From NCBI GenBank assembly GCA_029907255.1, contig JARYMF010000009.1, positions 1 through 64,000 on the forward strand: a stretch of 64,000 nucleotides of DNA, read 5' to 3'. A program made the position numbers and the translations under genes. Below the pieces are notes generated by a model. The model did no database searches and was not told the origin of the DNA. It saw only the letters and a list, made by a program, of their open reading frames with translations. Position 1 is the stretch's first letter, and every line of letters starts with the position of its first letter. The stretch is from Armatimonadota bacterium. GTDB lineage: Bacteria > Armatimonadota > UBA5829 > DTJY01. This document shows, piece by piece, positions 38,090 through 47,030 of this stretch.

Positions 38090-38241
38090 TGCTATTGTGT
38101 TCCTCACCTTTTTTCTCTCCATCTACATCATTCCACATAGAAGCTGGAATTGAAACATGGCGGACAAGCGCAAAGAGGGAATTCCGACGGTAACAAAGAA
38201 GATATAGATGAATATTGTATTTATAGCCAGGAGGGATGAGG

Positions 38242-38430
38242 TTGCTAAAAGCCCAGATATTGCATGCAAATTCGGTTGATAAGCTTCCAAAAATCCACGA
38301 ACAGGTAAATAGCCTACTAAGTCAGCTTGATGACGATGCAATAGTTAGTGTATCAACCACCGAGTTTGGCCCTGCGGGGGTTCATGATTTCTACAGCTAT
38401 ACTGTTTTGATTATTTACAAGACTAAATAG
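38242..38430 (+). CDS. small Cse60-like protein
   Basis: This 62-residue protein reads MLKAQILHANSVDKLPKIHEQ, then SLLSQLDDDAIVSVSTTEF, and ends SYTVLIIYKTK. The order (amphipathic helix, short acidic turn, two beta strands ending in a VxIIYK motif) resembles Cse60-type small proteins, first known from sporulating bacilli, where the function is unclear. I start at the TTG at 38242, six bases after AGGAGGG; an ATG at 38236 lies directly against that ribosome site. It is convergent with the lytic transglycosylase gene and divergent from the STAS gene. Confidence 0.5.
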   Translation: MLKAQILHANSVDKLPKIHEQVNSLLSQLDDDAIVSVSTTEFGPAGVHDFYSYTVLIIYKTK

Positions 38431-38470
38431 CTGGATGAAGGAAGTTTCGCCTTCAAAAGCTTGAAAGGGC

Positions 38471-39442
38471 TTACTTGCCGCACAATAGGCGGTAGATTTC
38501 GGTGACCTTGCGGACGTAGTTTTGGGTTTCTCGGTAAGGCGGAATGCCGCCGTATTTCTTTACCGCCCCCGCACCAGCGTTATAGCAAGCGAGTGCCAGT
38601 CTGAGGTCGCCGTGTTTGTCAAGATGGCCGCGCAATAATTTGATACAACCAGCAATGTTTTGAACTGGGTCATATGGGTTTGAAACTCCCAAACCCCGCG
38701 CTGTTCCAGGCATCAGCTGAGCAAGTCCCATCGCCCCTTTTGGCGATGTGGCGTTCGTCCGGAAGTTCGACTCGGCTAGTATGAGGGCAACAATCAACCT
38801 TGGGTCTATCCCATAATGCTCGCTGAAGGCTAGAATGCTGGCAGTAATCGTATCGAGCTGTTGGGAACTAAGCCGAGGATTGAAGCGCTTAATGGCATTG
38901 CGGTAAGCGTCAAACACCTGCATGGCTCGGCTCGACAAAGCGGTGCCTCTCTTTAGCCTGGTGGTAGTTGTTTTTGGTGTTTGCTTTTTTTGAATTACAG
39001 GGGTAGTTTCGGTCTTTTGCGTTCTCGAGGCAAGTTCTTTCTCGCGTTTTGTGACGTCGTAATCGTAGGCGGCGGCGATTAACTGTAGGTCAGATAGACT
39101 TGCAACCGAACCATTGGCGATTTTTACCAGCACGCGAATGGTGTTTCCGTTCGAAATGCAGTCGGGGAGCTCAGAGGCGGAAATAACCACGGAGTCCCCG
39201 GAGAAATTTAGAACGAAGCTGGCAGTGCTTCCACCGCTGGCATAGCCGTTGACCGTACCTGTAAGCTCAAAAATTTTCCCAATGTGCGAGCATGGGTTCG
39301 CTTTTGCAGATGAAAAGATGACGAGATTTGCCCCAAGTGATCTCCTCAGGGCAATATATTCATCGCCGGACAGGCTTTTCCCAAAAACCGCTTGAGTGAT
39401 AGCAAGGATAATTGCGCAAGTAGCCGCTATTCTCGACGGCAT
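38471..39442 (-). CDS. lytic transglycosylase with SLT domain
   Basis: The 323-residue protein has a signal peptide (about 1-21) and an N-terminal beta-rich domain resembling an OB-fold (about 50-130). A Q/K/T-rich linker precedes a C-terminal SLT domain. The catalytic glutamate lies in LILAESNFRTNATSPKGAMGLAQLM in pieces, followed by YDPVQNIAGCIKLLRGHL and LACYNAGAGAVKKYGGIPPY. It would cut peptidoglycan in the periplasm with formation of 1,6-anhydromuramic ends. The OB-like domain may bind glycan or a partner protein. Confidence 0.88.
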   Translation of the reverse strand: MPSRIAATCAIILAITQAVFGKSLSGDEYIALRRSLGANLVIFSSAKANPCSHIGKIFELTGTVNGYASGGSTASFVLNFSGDSVVISASELPDCISNGNTIRVLVKIANGSVASLSDLQLIAAAYDYDVTKREKELASRTQKTETTPVIQKKQTPKTTTTRLKRGTALSSRAMQVFDAYRNAIKRFNPRLSSQQLDTITASILAFSEHYGIDPRLIVALILAESNFRTNATSPKGAMGLAQLMPGTARGLGVSNPYDPVQNIAGCIKLLRGHLDKHGDLRLALACYNAGAGAVKKYGGIPPYRETQNYVRKVTEIYRLLCGK

Positions 39443-39766
39443 ATGGCTCTTAATCCCCTTTTATATAAATTGAGTTAGTCCTCTACATTAGATTGTCGGA
39501 ACGTACGAAAAGTTCCTCCACCATGCTTATTATAAGTAAGGTTACCAGTTTTTTGCTTTGCATAAGCGCGGCGATTATTGAGGGATGAAAAAGGCATTGT
39601 GCGCCTAAGAAGCTCAAATCAATTTTATAAGCAAATTAAAGGGTGAGACTCTGCTGATGCAGTGCCCCGAAAGCCTAAGCAGAAAGAAGATCTCAAGTTT
39701 TTATATACTTATCTCAGATTGGTTGCGCAGAACGTCCTCGCCCGGCGGGGAATTCTTTTTTCTAAA

Positions 39767-39861
39767 TGGCGGAGAGACCGGGATTCGAACCCGGGGTGGA
39801 GCCTTAACAGCCCCACAACCGCTTAGCAGGCGGCCGCTTTCGTCCACTCAGCCATCTCTCC
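39767..39861 (-). tRNA. tRNA-Ser (anticodon GCU)
   Basis: On the minus strand the RNA runs from GGAGAGA at 39861 to an encoded CCA ending at 39767, 95 bases. The acceptor stem pairs GGAGAGA with TCTCTCC. The anticodon loop is CTGCTAA with anticodon GCU (39825-39827), reading AGC and AGU. A long variable arm and a GGTTCGAATCC T-loop are present, as in class II serine tRNAs. The remaining gene-free bases from 39443 to 39766 and 39862 to 39975 hold no feature that I recognise. Confidence 0.97.
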
Positions 39862-39975
39862 GCACAATGACGTGAGTATTCTACCATAATTGCTTTAGAA
39901 AATCAATTACGGAGTTTTCTAAAAATAATTTGTTGAATTGTGCTGGCGGCCAAACCCATTAGTTGATTTTTCAAA

Positions 39976-42900
39976 TTAATTGGGCAGTTTAATATTGTTT
40001 TCCCTTTGCATTAAGCTAACAGGGCCTAGGATGCCGGAGATTTCCTGCCCTGGGTAGACGTATGGCGTTGGCATCGCAATACGATAATGCGGGCCCAGAG
40101 TATTGGTTACGATTATTTCTACTTTGTTGTCGCCAGCTCTTACGAGGTTGCCGATTTCGAAGCGATAGGGCTTCCATATCCGAACGCCTGCTTGCTTGCC
40201 ATTAATTCGCACTTCGGCCGTCCCTCTTACCTCGCCGAGGTCGAGTATTAGCGGCTTGCCTACGTATTCCCCTGGTAGATTGAATGTTCTGCTGTAGACC
40301 CCAATGCCTGAGTATGTGGACAATCCTTTCTCATGCCACGAGCCTAGGGTAATCTTTCCGGGTGCGCACTCGAATTGTATCGGCTTAGAGAAGATAGCTC
40401 CCGCCTTGAGCCCCGGCTTCTGCTTCGCTCGAATTGCGCATACTCCTCCGCTAACTGGTGATTTGAGCCTGACTACCCCATCTTTTCCAATTACCTGCCG
40501 ATTGCCATTGACATATATTTCATATGGGACTGATACCGAAGGGCGAATTGCGATTGTGCCAGGCGGGAGTTTGAATCTATACCAAGCATAGGGAGCATAA
40601 GTCGGGTTGGGGTCGTAAATTGTGCCCGGTAAGTCGAAATTCGGCATGGCTGGGCATTGCTTGAGATTCTGTGAAGCAGGCTGAGCGAAAACTTTCCCCC
40701 ATTGTGAATTGTCGAGACTGCCGAGGCACTTTGCTGGAAGCCAACCGGTCAGTGCCTTCTTTGTCGTCCATCCTGGTTCCCACCGCGTCGAGAACTCCCA
40801 TGTCTCATTAGTTGCAAGAGGAAGTCGTTTGTTGGAGGCGGATTTCACCTCGCCCCATGCAACAAGGCCTCCTGGGCCTCCGAGGTTTATCGCCTTAACG
40901 GCGATGATGTTCTTGCCTTTGCGCAGAGGAATCGAGAAGTGCTCGGCAGTTTGCCAATACGATTGGTCGTATCCCACTTCTCTGCCAATCAGCTTCCCAT
41001 TCACATACAGTTCATAACCGTTATCACACGTGATGTTTATGGAAGATTCCTTTGGCTGATAGGGCACTTCTAGCACTTTACGGAAGTAGACTATCGGTGC
41101 TTCAGGCTTTGCCGCCCAAATCCATTTCGCAGATGGCATGTTTTCATCTGATATCGAGAATGAAAGACGCTCAGTGGCGGCCCCATCATGCGCAAGCTTT
41201 ATCAAAACTTTATTCCAGCCTTTCATTAACTTCACTCGTGCAGAAAAGACAGGAGGTTTGTTGGCAGGCTGATTGATGACAAGAGAGCCGTTTAGCCATA
41301 CCCTCTTTGGGAATTGGCTGCTTACATACAAAGTTGCCGAGCGTGCCTTGGGCGAGTAGACGAATGTGGACAGGTATCGGGCGGAGATAACCTCGTCAAA
41401 TTTTACCAGAGCAAAATCCGCTGGAACTCTGGATTTAGGGCCGAGCGTAGTGAGGTGAATTGGGTCTTTTTCAATGCCAAGCTGGCGTGAATAAACCACA
41501 GCTCGCCAGTTTGGTGAGTTGGCGTGCCATTCCTCTGGTGGCATGGGCTTTTCAAGTTCGTCGAGGCTTGACATCCTAATCGGATCGGACATATTCCAGT
41601 ATGGTCCAAAGGTGTATACCGCACGGGCCCATTTGGAATCGTCGAAGTTGCTCTTATGCCATCCTGCCTTGAGCCCCTCGTTTTTGGGGTCATCTGTATA
41701 GCGGAAGTCCCGAACTTCGACAGGCATCATCCCTTTCGAAGCTGGAAGACGAAAGTCGCCCCACCTATTGTCCAGCGTTGGATAAATCCGGAAATCCCAC
41801 TCGTCTGGAAATTGAAGAATGGGAGACTGAGGCGCCGTTGATTGTTGGGAGTTATTAGTTAAAAGGTTTTTCCCTTCGTTTGCGGTGGCTTTGGGGTTGA
41901 TTACTATGAAGAAAGCTGGCGATAGGTCAAAATTAAAGGTCATCTCTGTTCCAGCATCTGTAATCGAATAGTCGGTTACCGGGTATACGTTGCCAGTGTA
42001 TGGGTCCCAAACCTCTGGCTGTCCCTTTGCTGAGAGTGTAATCTTCCAGGGGCCAGCGCTCTCCGGCAAAACAAAATAGAAGTGAATATCGCCTACAGCT
42101 CGGTGTGTACAGCGAATGTTCGGCGAGTGGTCCCGCGGTAACAGTACCTCGAGCGTCTCGGGGATTATTCCAGGATATGAGAGCATTGTCACCAAACCTT
42201 GGTCTATAAGCTTTGCAAAAAGACTTTGTATCTCGGGGTCATCCCTACCGCTTTCGGCTGACCCAATTGGGGCATTATCCACAACGAGAACCAGCCCACC
42301 GGATCGCGCGAACTCCTCTATTTTCTTGGCGCTTGAAGTTTTTAAATAAAGTGCGCGGGGTAGAATCAACACTCGGTAGCTTTCAGAGCTTACATTCAGT
42401 CTTCCATTCGCGCATACAGCTCTCTGGAGGCTATCTTCATCTATCCAGTCGAAGTCTCGTTTATCTTTATCGAGCGATTGGACGGTCTGCCAGAACCTTT
42501 GAGCTGTTTTCCCAGCAGAATCGGAAATGTTGTCCTCTACCGTCATCTCAGCATGGATGGTTGTAGAAGGGTAGAGCACCGCGATGTCGCAAACATGCCT
42601 CCCCTGACTAAGCAAGAAACTAAGGCGTGCAACATAATCAGCAAAGTATTTGTAATGCCTCCAGTATGGTTGACGGAACGAGGTGCAAGGCGGCGCCCAT
42701 TCCCACCATCCGCCAGCAGTGCTATAGTACCAGGCATGGGGATCATATAAATTCGCACCGCGGACGTACCAAATGTTTACAAGTTGGGCAAGTTCTTCTA
42801 GGGTCTGCCCCCAGCCTGAATTATAGAAGCCTTCCAGCCATACACGGGGTCTTCCATATAAATGGGCAATTGAGGCATGAGGTCTAGCATCACCATGCTG

Positions 42901-43962
42901 ATCCTGGCCAGGGGCGCCGAACCATCTCATGGTGCGGAAGTAGTCGTGGTAATAAATCTGAGCGTTGATGGGGTCTGCATTGCGGATAAACTGGTCCATG
43001 CCGCATATCATCCCATGCTTCTCGTGCCACTCAAAGAGCGGTTTGAAGAAGGCGTCTTCGCACATGCTTGCTATTACATCGCGGTAGTCTATGCGGTACT
43101 TGGCTGTCTTTGGGCCGCAGTCATAAAAAAGCGCTGGAAGGTGCGGTGTTAAATCGTATCCCTTGCGCTTCTGAAACTCAACGAGGAAAGTTTTTGACCA
43201 GTGGGGTAGTGGTGGCAGCTCATCCTGAAAGCTGCCAGGAATAGTTTTACCAAGATAGCGGGCATATCGGCGCTCATACTCGCCATGAATGCTATCGATT
43301 AACTTGCTGCATGCAATCGCATTTGAGTAGTCGAACCTTGACGAAGGCATTGCATAGAAGAGCATTACGCGCCAGCTTCCGGCTAATGGCGTCCACTTTA
43401 GCACTCCACCCTTAAACTCTGCAGACAAATCTTTTGGTTCTCCAAGCGATGAATTTTCTAGTATTGGTGCCGCACAGGCGGCAATAAACCTGCCAGCCGG
43501 CAGCTTTAGCTCAGCCGCTTTTCCTTCGGTCACGTCGGTTGATTCACAAGCTAGATATTCTGCCTTAAACTCAGCGTTTGTTCCCATCAGACGGTTTTGA
43601 ATGTCCGATTCAGCGAAGCCCAGGCCATCATAAAACCATATTTTCATGCCAAGTTCATCAGCTTTGCGGAGGGTGAAATCCATTAGTTCCCACCATCTAG
43701 GAGAAAAATATGGCGGGTCGTCTGAAGTTGGATATAGATTTAGGATTATTGCGTTATAAATATGCCCCTCAACCATTTTTTCCATCTGCCAGGCAAGCCG
43801 CTCTTCTGTGATTTTGTCCCCACTCCACCACCAAATGGGAATAGGGCTGAATTCCTTTGGCGGATATCGAAATGACATTAGAAGAGAGTTTTGTGAACAT
43901 ACGGATGGGCTGAAGCAGAAAAATAACAGAAACAGCAAGAGTACCAAACGCGGAAGTCTCAT
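39976..43962 (-). CDS. very large secreted glycoside hydrolase, GH106 (alpha-L-rhamnosidase)-like
   Basis: The 1328-residue protein has a signal peptide (about 1-24). A barrel-like catalytic region then opens PIPIWWWSGDKITEERLAWQ and continues with FDGLGFAESD-like strands (WFYDGLGFAESDIQ). WWWSGDKIT and the order of strands match GH106-type rhamnosidases and related uncharacterised families. Around residues 850-1050 lie jelly-roll modules with DNGYELYVNGKLIG and VRINGKQAGVRIWKPYRFEI turns, like sugar-binding domains of GH2-type enzymes. It probably releases rhamnose or other sugars from complex polysaccharides outside the cell, which fits the rhamnulokinase at 206. Catalytic residues were not assigned. 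Confidence 0.6.
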   Translation of the reverse strand: MRLPRLVLLLFLLFFCFSPSVCSQNSLLMSFRYPPKEFSPIPIWWWSGDKITEERLAWQMEKMVEGHIYNAIILNLYPTSDDPPYFSPRWWELMDFTLRKADELGMKIWFYDGLGFAESDIQNRLMGTNAEFKAEYLACESTDVTEGKAAELKLPAGRFIAACAAPILENSSLGEPKDLSAEFKGGVLKWTPLAGSWRVMLFYAMPSSRFDYSNAIACSKLIDSIHGEYERRYARYLGKTIPGSFQDELPPLPHWSKTFLVEFQKRKGYDLTPHLPALFYDCGPKTAKYRIDYRDVIASMCEDAFFKPLFEWHEKHGMICGMDQFIRNADPINAQIYYHDYFRTMRWFGAPGQDQHGDARPHASIAHLYGRPRVWLEGFYNSGWGQTLEELAQLVNIWYVRGANLYDPHAWYYSTAGGWWEWAPPCTSFRQPYWRHYKYFADYVARLSFLLSQGRHVCDIAVLYPSTTIHAEMTVEDNISDSAGKTAQRFWQTVQSLDKDKRDFDWIDEDSLQRAVCANGRLNVSSESYRVLILPRALYLKTSSAKKIEEFARSGGLVLVVDNAPIGSAESGRDDPEIQSLFAKLIDQGLVTMLSYPGIIPETLEVLLPRDHSPNIRCTHRAVGDIHFYFVLPESAGPWKITLSAKGQPEVWDPYTGNVYPVTDYSITDAGTEMTFNFDLSPAFFIVINPKATANEGKNLLTNNSQQSTAPQSPILQFPDEWDFRIYPTLDNRWGDFRLPASKGMMPVEVRDFRYTDDPKNEGLKAGWHKSNFDDSKWARAVYTFGPYWNMSDPIRMSSLDELEKPMPPEEWHANSPNWRAVVYSRQLGIEKDPIHLTTLGPKSRVPADFALVKFDEVISARYLSTFVYSPKARSATLYVSSQFPKRVWLNGSLVINQPANKPPVFSARVKLMKGWNKVLIKLAHDGAATERLSFSISDENMPSAKWIWAAKPEAPIVYFRKVLEVPYQPKESSINITCDNGYELYVNGKLIGREVGYDQSYWQTAEHFSIPLRKGKNIIAVKAINLGGPGGLVAWGEVKSASNKRLPLATNETWEFSTRWEPGWTTKKALTGWLPAKCLGSLDNSQWGKVFAQPASQNLKQCPAMPNFDLPGTIYDPNPTYAPYAWYRFKLPPGTIAIRPSVSVPYEIYVNGNRQVIGKDGVVRLKSPVSGGVCAIRAKQKPGLKAGAIFSKPIQFECAPGKITLGSWHEKGLSTYSGIGVYSRTFNLPGEYVGKPLILDLGEVRGTAEVRINGKQAGVRIWKPYRFEIGNLVRAGDNKVEIIVTNTLGPHYRIAMPTPYVYPGQEISGILGPVSLMQRENNIKLPN

Positions 43963-44174
43963 TTGTACCTCCCCAAGGCTTTCAGGCTATAGGCATGGTG
44001 GGCATTACTTGATTCTATCAAAAGCTTTGACGCATGGTCAAACCTAGGTTCTAGGAAAGCTAGAGAAAATTGGTAATGCGTTGCTTTTTGGTTGGTGGTC
44101 ATACGAGTTTAAATTTCGATGTTTTTTGTCAATAAGATTTTTGCCGGACTCGGCAGAAGGAGCGTGAGCATTTT

Positions 44175-44369
44175 ATGGTGCGCGATCCCGTATGTGGTGA
44201 AGATCTCGAAGATGTGGAGTACCCTGAAGTTGAGGAATATAAGGGTCGTTATTATTACTTTGGCGCGCTTGAATGCGCTCAAGAGTTTCGACGAAATCCT
44301 GAGAAATATGTCGCCGGCCGTGAAGAAGAGTTAGGCGTGCCGGTGCCAGAGTATGCAAGGAAGGATTAA
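44175..44369 (+). CDS. YHS domain protein
   Basis: The 64-residue protein is a single YHS domain: RDPVCGEDLED, then EEYKGRYYYFGALECAQEFRRNPEKYV. The cysteines of DPVCG and LECA may bind metal. YHS domains occur in copper- and other heavy-metal transport and in monooxygenases. AAGGAG (44157-44162) lies 12 bases upstream. A 51-residue basic protein is encoded 13 bases downstream and may form an operon with it. Confidence 0.85.
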   Translation: MVRDPVCGEDLEDVEYPEVEEYKGRYYYFGALECAQEFRRNPEKYVAGREEELGVPVPEYARKD

Positions 44370-44382
44370 GGAGGAGATTGAT

Positions 44383-44538
44383 ATGCCCATAGAAATTGGA
44401 AGAAAACAGACTATTGAGGAAATCACGAACGGTCGAATCAAGAAAAAGGGCAAAGAAGAGATGGCTCCAACTGCTCCGAAGGGGCGTGTTGAGGAAGAAG
44501 AGACCGCTGCAAGAAAAGGCGGTCGTGCACGCAAATAA
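44383..44538 (+). CDS. small charged protein of unknown function
   Basis: The 51-residue product is rich in lysine, arginine and glutamate (IKKKGKEEM, GRVEEEETAARKGGRARK), begins MPIEIGRKQTIEEITNG, and has no cysteine. A strong AAGGAGGAG eight or so bases upstream and the close YHS gene support expression. It is probably largely disordered with a short N-terminal structure. I do not recognise a family. Confidence 0.55.
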   Translation: MPIEIGRKQTIEEITNGRIKKKGKEEMAPTAPKGRVEEEETAARKGGRARK

Positions 44539-44551
44539 CTCTTGCGGCCGC

Positions 44552-45241
44552 TCAGCTTGTTGCTTTGCGGGTGGCCGCTTCACCTCTTAATCCAAGCTTT
44601 TCCGCTTCCTTTAAGCAGGCGATTACATCTTCGTCGGCTAGGTCCGTCCAGTGAAGATAGAAGTCTGCTACAGCGAACGGCAGCCTCTCACTTATGATGA
44701 GTGCCACAAAATCGTCGGCTTTTGGTTGGACGAGACGCACTGCACCTCCTGATGCGACTGGTACTGCGACGATAACTGCGGATGGGCCATGTTTTCTAGC
44801 CGATTCAATCGCTGCAAGCATGGTGTAGCCTGATGCTAGTCCGTCATCAACGAGAATAACAGGTCTTCCTTCAATTTCTAAGGGTGGTTTGCCTCCCCTA
44901 AAAGCTTCTGCACGTCGAATAATTTCCTTACGTACTTCATTTGCAGCTTCCTCAATCTCTTCGGGGGTTAGGCGAAGGCTTCGAACCATTCTGTGGTTTA
45001 GCACCATAGTCCCGTCTTCAGTTATTGCGCCAAAGCCAGCTTCTGGATTCCAAGGGATTGGAATCTTTCGGGGGACAATCACGTCAAACAACGCATGTAT
45101 GCGTTTTGCTACTTCTAGACCGACGGGCGCCCCACCACGGGCTATTGCTAGAACCACAGCACCCTTGTCTTTGTAATTTAGGAGATGTTCTGCAAGCTTG
45201 CGGCCGGCGTCTACTCTGTCCTCGAAAAACTCATTTTCCAT
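44552..45241 (-). CDS. COG1926-type phosphoribosyltransferase, copy 1
   Basis: The 229-residue protein has the PRPP-binding motif VILVDDGLASGYTM (13 residues before an AIESARKHG helix) and an N-terminal FEDRVDAGRKLAEHL followed by VVLAIARGGAPVGLEVAKR, as in predicted phosphoribosyltransferases of COG1926. Function of the group is unknown. I chose the ATG at 45241, at which the family begins; it lies 11 bases inside the upstream protease gene, which suggests coupled translation. A paralogue lies at 46335-47000. Confidence 0.85.
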   Translation of the reverse strand: MENEFFEDRVDAGRKLAEHLLNYKDKGAVVLAIARGGAPVGLEVAKRIHALFDVIVPRKIPIPWNPEAGFGAITEDGTMVLNHRMVRSLRLTPEEIEEAANEVRKEIIRRAEAFRGGKPPLEIEGRPVILVDDGLASGYTMLAAIESARKHGPSAVIVAVPVASGGAVRLVQPKADDFVALIISERLPFAVADFYLHWTDLADEDVIACLKEAEKLGLRGEAATRKATS

Positions 45242-46103
45242 GCGGTGGCTCCGATTCTCTTCGATAAGGAACAGGTATATACTCAACGGATGGTCTCCGC
45301 TGGACCGGCTGTGGATATAACTCCATAAGATAATAGATGGTCTCAGGCAATTCCTCGCTAACAGGCAGTCCTAGTTCACGGGCTTCTGTAACGCTAATAG
45401 GATAATCATGTGTCCATGTACCCTCGCTAAGCACACGTGCTAATTGACGAGCTTTTTCTTCGTCCATGTTCTCTTTTAATAAACAGTAGACGGATTCCCT
45501 CACTTGATGAATTGCTTTTCTAGCGATATCGGCTAGTATCAGGGTCTTGTCCTCAAGCTCGTTCTTATCTTTAACTTTGACAGCCTCAAGGATTGAAGAA
45601 GCCGGATACTCCTGGAGTTGTGGGTCAACTGGGCCTAGGACAGCATTTGGGTCCATAACTATCTCATCTGCCGCCAGCGCGATGAGAGTCCCGCCGGACA
45701 TAGCATAGTGTGGAACAAAGACAGTAACCTTTGCCTTGTGACGTTTGAGAGCCATTGCAATTTGCTCGGCGGCAAGGAGTAATCCGCCAGGCGTATGAAC
45801 TACAAGGTCAATTGGCAGGTCGGGTGGAGTTAGCCGTATTGCCCTGAGGACTTGCTCGGAATCCTCAACGGTTACATATCGTACTATTGGGATTCCGAGG
45901 ATGCTTAACGCTTCTTGGCGGTGGATTAGTGTGATAACACGAGATTTGCGCTCCTTTTCAAGTTGGCGGATTAACCGGTAGCGCTCCAACTGAATTCTTC
46001 GTTGCTTAAAGAGCGGCACAAGCGCCGAAAGTATAAAGAATAGCCAAATCAAAGAGAAAAAGAAGTCCATCGGATTCGAGCCTGCTTGGTTTGACGTCGG
46101 CAT
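45231..46103 (-). CDS. membrane-anchored serine protease of the SDH/SppA-like (ClpP fold) family
   Basis: The 290-residue protein has one N-terminal membrane helix (about 13-33), a charged linker and a ClpP/crotonase-fold domain. The nucleophile is predicted as Ser136 in HYAMSGGTLIALAADEI, with an upstream oxyanion segment HTPGGLLLAAEQIA. This matches the serine dehydrogenase proteinase family (PF01972), related to signal peptide peptidase A. It should act at the membrane, degrading peptides or membrane proteins. I start at the ATG at 46103, nine bases after GGGGGGAG. It is flanked by two phosphoribosyltransferase genes. Confidence 0.82.
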   Translation of the reverse strand: MPTSNQAGSNPMDFFFSLIWLFFILSALVPLFKQRRIQLERYRLIRQLEKERKSRVITLIHRQEALSILGIPIVRYVTVEDSEQVLRAIRLTPPDLPIDLVVHTPGGLLLAAEQIAMALKRHKAKVTVFVPHYAMSGGTLIALAADEIVMDPNAVLGPVDPQLQEYPASSILEAVKVKDKNELEDKTLILADIARKAIHQVRESVYCLLKENMDEEKARQLARVLSEGTWTHDYPISVTEARELGLPVSEELPETIYYLMELYPQPVQRRPSVEYIPVPYRRESEPPHGK

Positions 46104-46222
46104 TAGCAAGAACTCCCCCCAACTATTTCTTGTCTATTATTCGCATCCGTCGAACAACATTTTATCACCTGCAAGCATAATGATGCACTGGCCTTTTTTG
46201 GGTATTTGAGAAGCACTTTCAT
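46103..46222 (-). CDS. possible 39-residue leader ORF overlapping the protease start
   Basis: A small frame starts at the ATG at 46222 (AGGA five bases upstream) and ends with TAA that shares its last base with the protease start codon (TAATG). The predicted peptide MKVLLKYPKKASASLCLQVI continues with three further cysteines and resembles no family. The stop/start overlap is suggestive of coupled translation, but the frame is short and may be chance. Confidence 0.25.
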   Translation of the reverse strand: MKVLLKYPKKASASLCLQVIKCCSTDANNRQEIVGGSSC

Positions 46223-46276
46223 TTTGTCCTATCAGGTGGTTCTCCTCCTATGTGATTTTGAATGGCTTATTATGAC

Positions 46277-46326
46277 AAAAAAGTGATACCCTGAGAGCCA
46301 AGTCTCTGAAACTTGGTTACCGCTAT
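46277..46326 (-). terminator. possible terminator after phosphoribosyltransferase 2
   Basis: CCAAG and CTTGG (46298-46316) form the inner stem, and GATA with TATC (46323-46326, 46285-46288) can close an outer one. Six T residues follow on the minus strand (46277-46282). Pairing is limited. Confidence 0.35.
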
Positions 46327-46334
46327 CATGTGTA

Positions 46335-47000
46335 TTAACTGGGTGGTTGCTGTGAAGCGGCATGCTCTGTTTCTGCTTTCTTTAACAGTTCGATGACTTC
46401 CTCGTCGGTCGTCTGCTCGAACTGTTCATACCAGGATCCGACTGAGAAGAAGGGCTCGGGGGTTTCAAGTACTATTAGTTCGTCGACTAAAGGTCTGAGC
46501 CGCGAAACAGCCTCGGGAGGGGCGACCGGGACGGCTAGGATAAGCTTGCTAGGTTGCATGCGTCTGATTGCATGGATGGCTGCCATCATTGTGTAGCCAG
46601 TTGCAATTCCATCGTCCACGAGTATAACCGTTTTGTCTTTGAGCTTAGGGAATGGACGGTCACCCCTGTATATCTTTCGCCTGCGCTCAATCTCCTCTTT
46701 TTGACGGCGAACTTCGGCCTCTATGTACTCTTGGGAAACGCCAAGGAGGTGAATCATTTGGTGGTCAAGGAAAGGCTTCTCATCAATAGCAACTGCGCCA
46801 ATTGCAAGCTCAGGTTGTCCTGGGGCGCCAATCTTCCTTGGGATGACCACATCAAGTGGTGCATTGAGGGCACGGGCAACTTCATAACCCACGACAACGC
46901 CGCCACGGGGAACCGCAAGGACAATGACATCTTGGCCCTTATAATGTTCTAATGCCTCTGCAAGCTGCCTGCCTGCATCTACACGGTCTTCGAATATCAT
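46335..47000 (-). CDS. COG1926-type phosphoribosyltransferase, copy 2
   Basis: This 221-residue paralogue of the 44552-45241 gene has FEDRVDAGRQLAEALEHY, VLAVPRGGVVVGYEVARAL, RKIGAPGQPELAIGAV and the PRPP loop VILVDDGIATGYTMMAA. It ends with a short acidic helix. AGGAGG precedes the ATG at 47000. The stop codon of the AmrS-type gene lies 30 bases upstream, so the two are probably co-transcribed. Confidence 0.85.
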   Translation of the reverse strand: MIFEDRVDAGRQLAEALEHYKGQDVIVLAVPRGGVVVGYEVARALNAPLDVVIPRKIGAPGQPELAIGAVAIDEKPFLDHQMIHLLGVSQEYIEAEVRRQKEEIERRRKIYRGDRPFPKLKDKTVILVDDGIATGYTMMAAIHAIRRMQPSKLILAVPVAPPEAVSRLRPLVDELIVLETPEPFFSVGSWYEQFEQTTDEEVIELLKKAETEHAASQQPPS

Positions 47001-47030
47001 TGGTCCTCCTATTTCTTGTTTGGCTACCAA

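Noticed and set aside
38431-38470. Hairpin TGAAGG...CCTTCA between convergent genes
   Set aside because: Only six pairs and no U-tract; too weak to call a terminator.
39657-39875. 72-codon plus-strand frame reading GETGIRTRGG
   Set aside because: It is the well-known false translation of the antisense strand of a tRNA-Ser gene.
46270-46330. Fold resembling a riboswitch (GATA...GGTTACC...TATC)
   Set aside because: The GGTTACC recalls the c-di-GMP-I riboswitch, but the other conserved bases (such as the ACGCAAAGCC segment) are absent and the orientation fits a terminator better.
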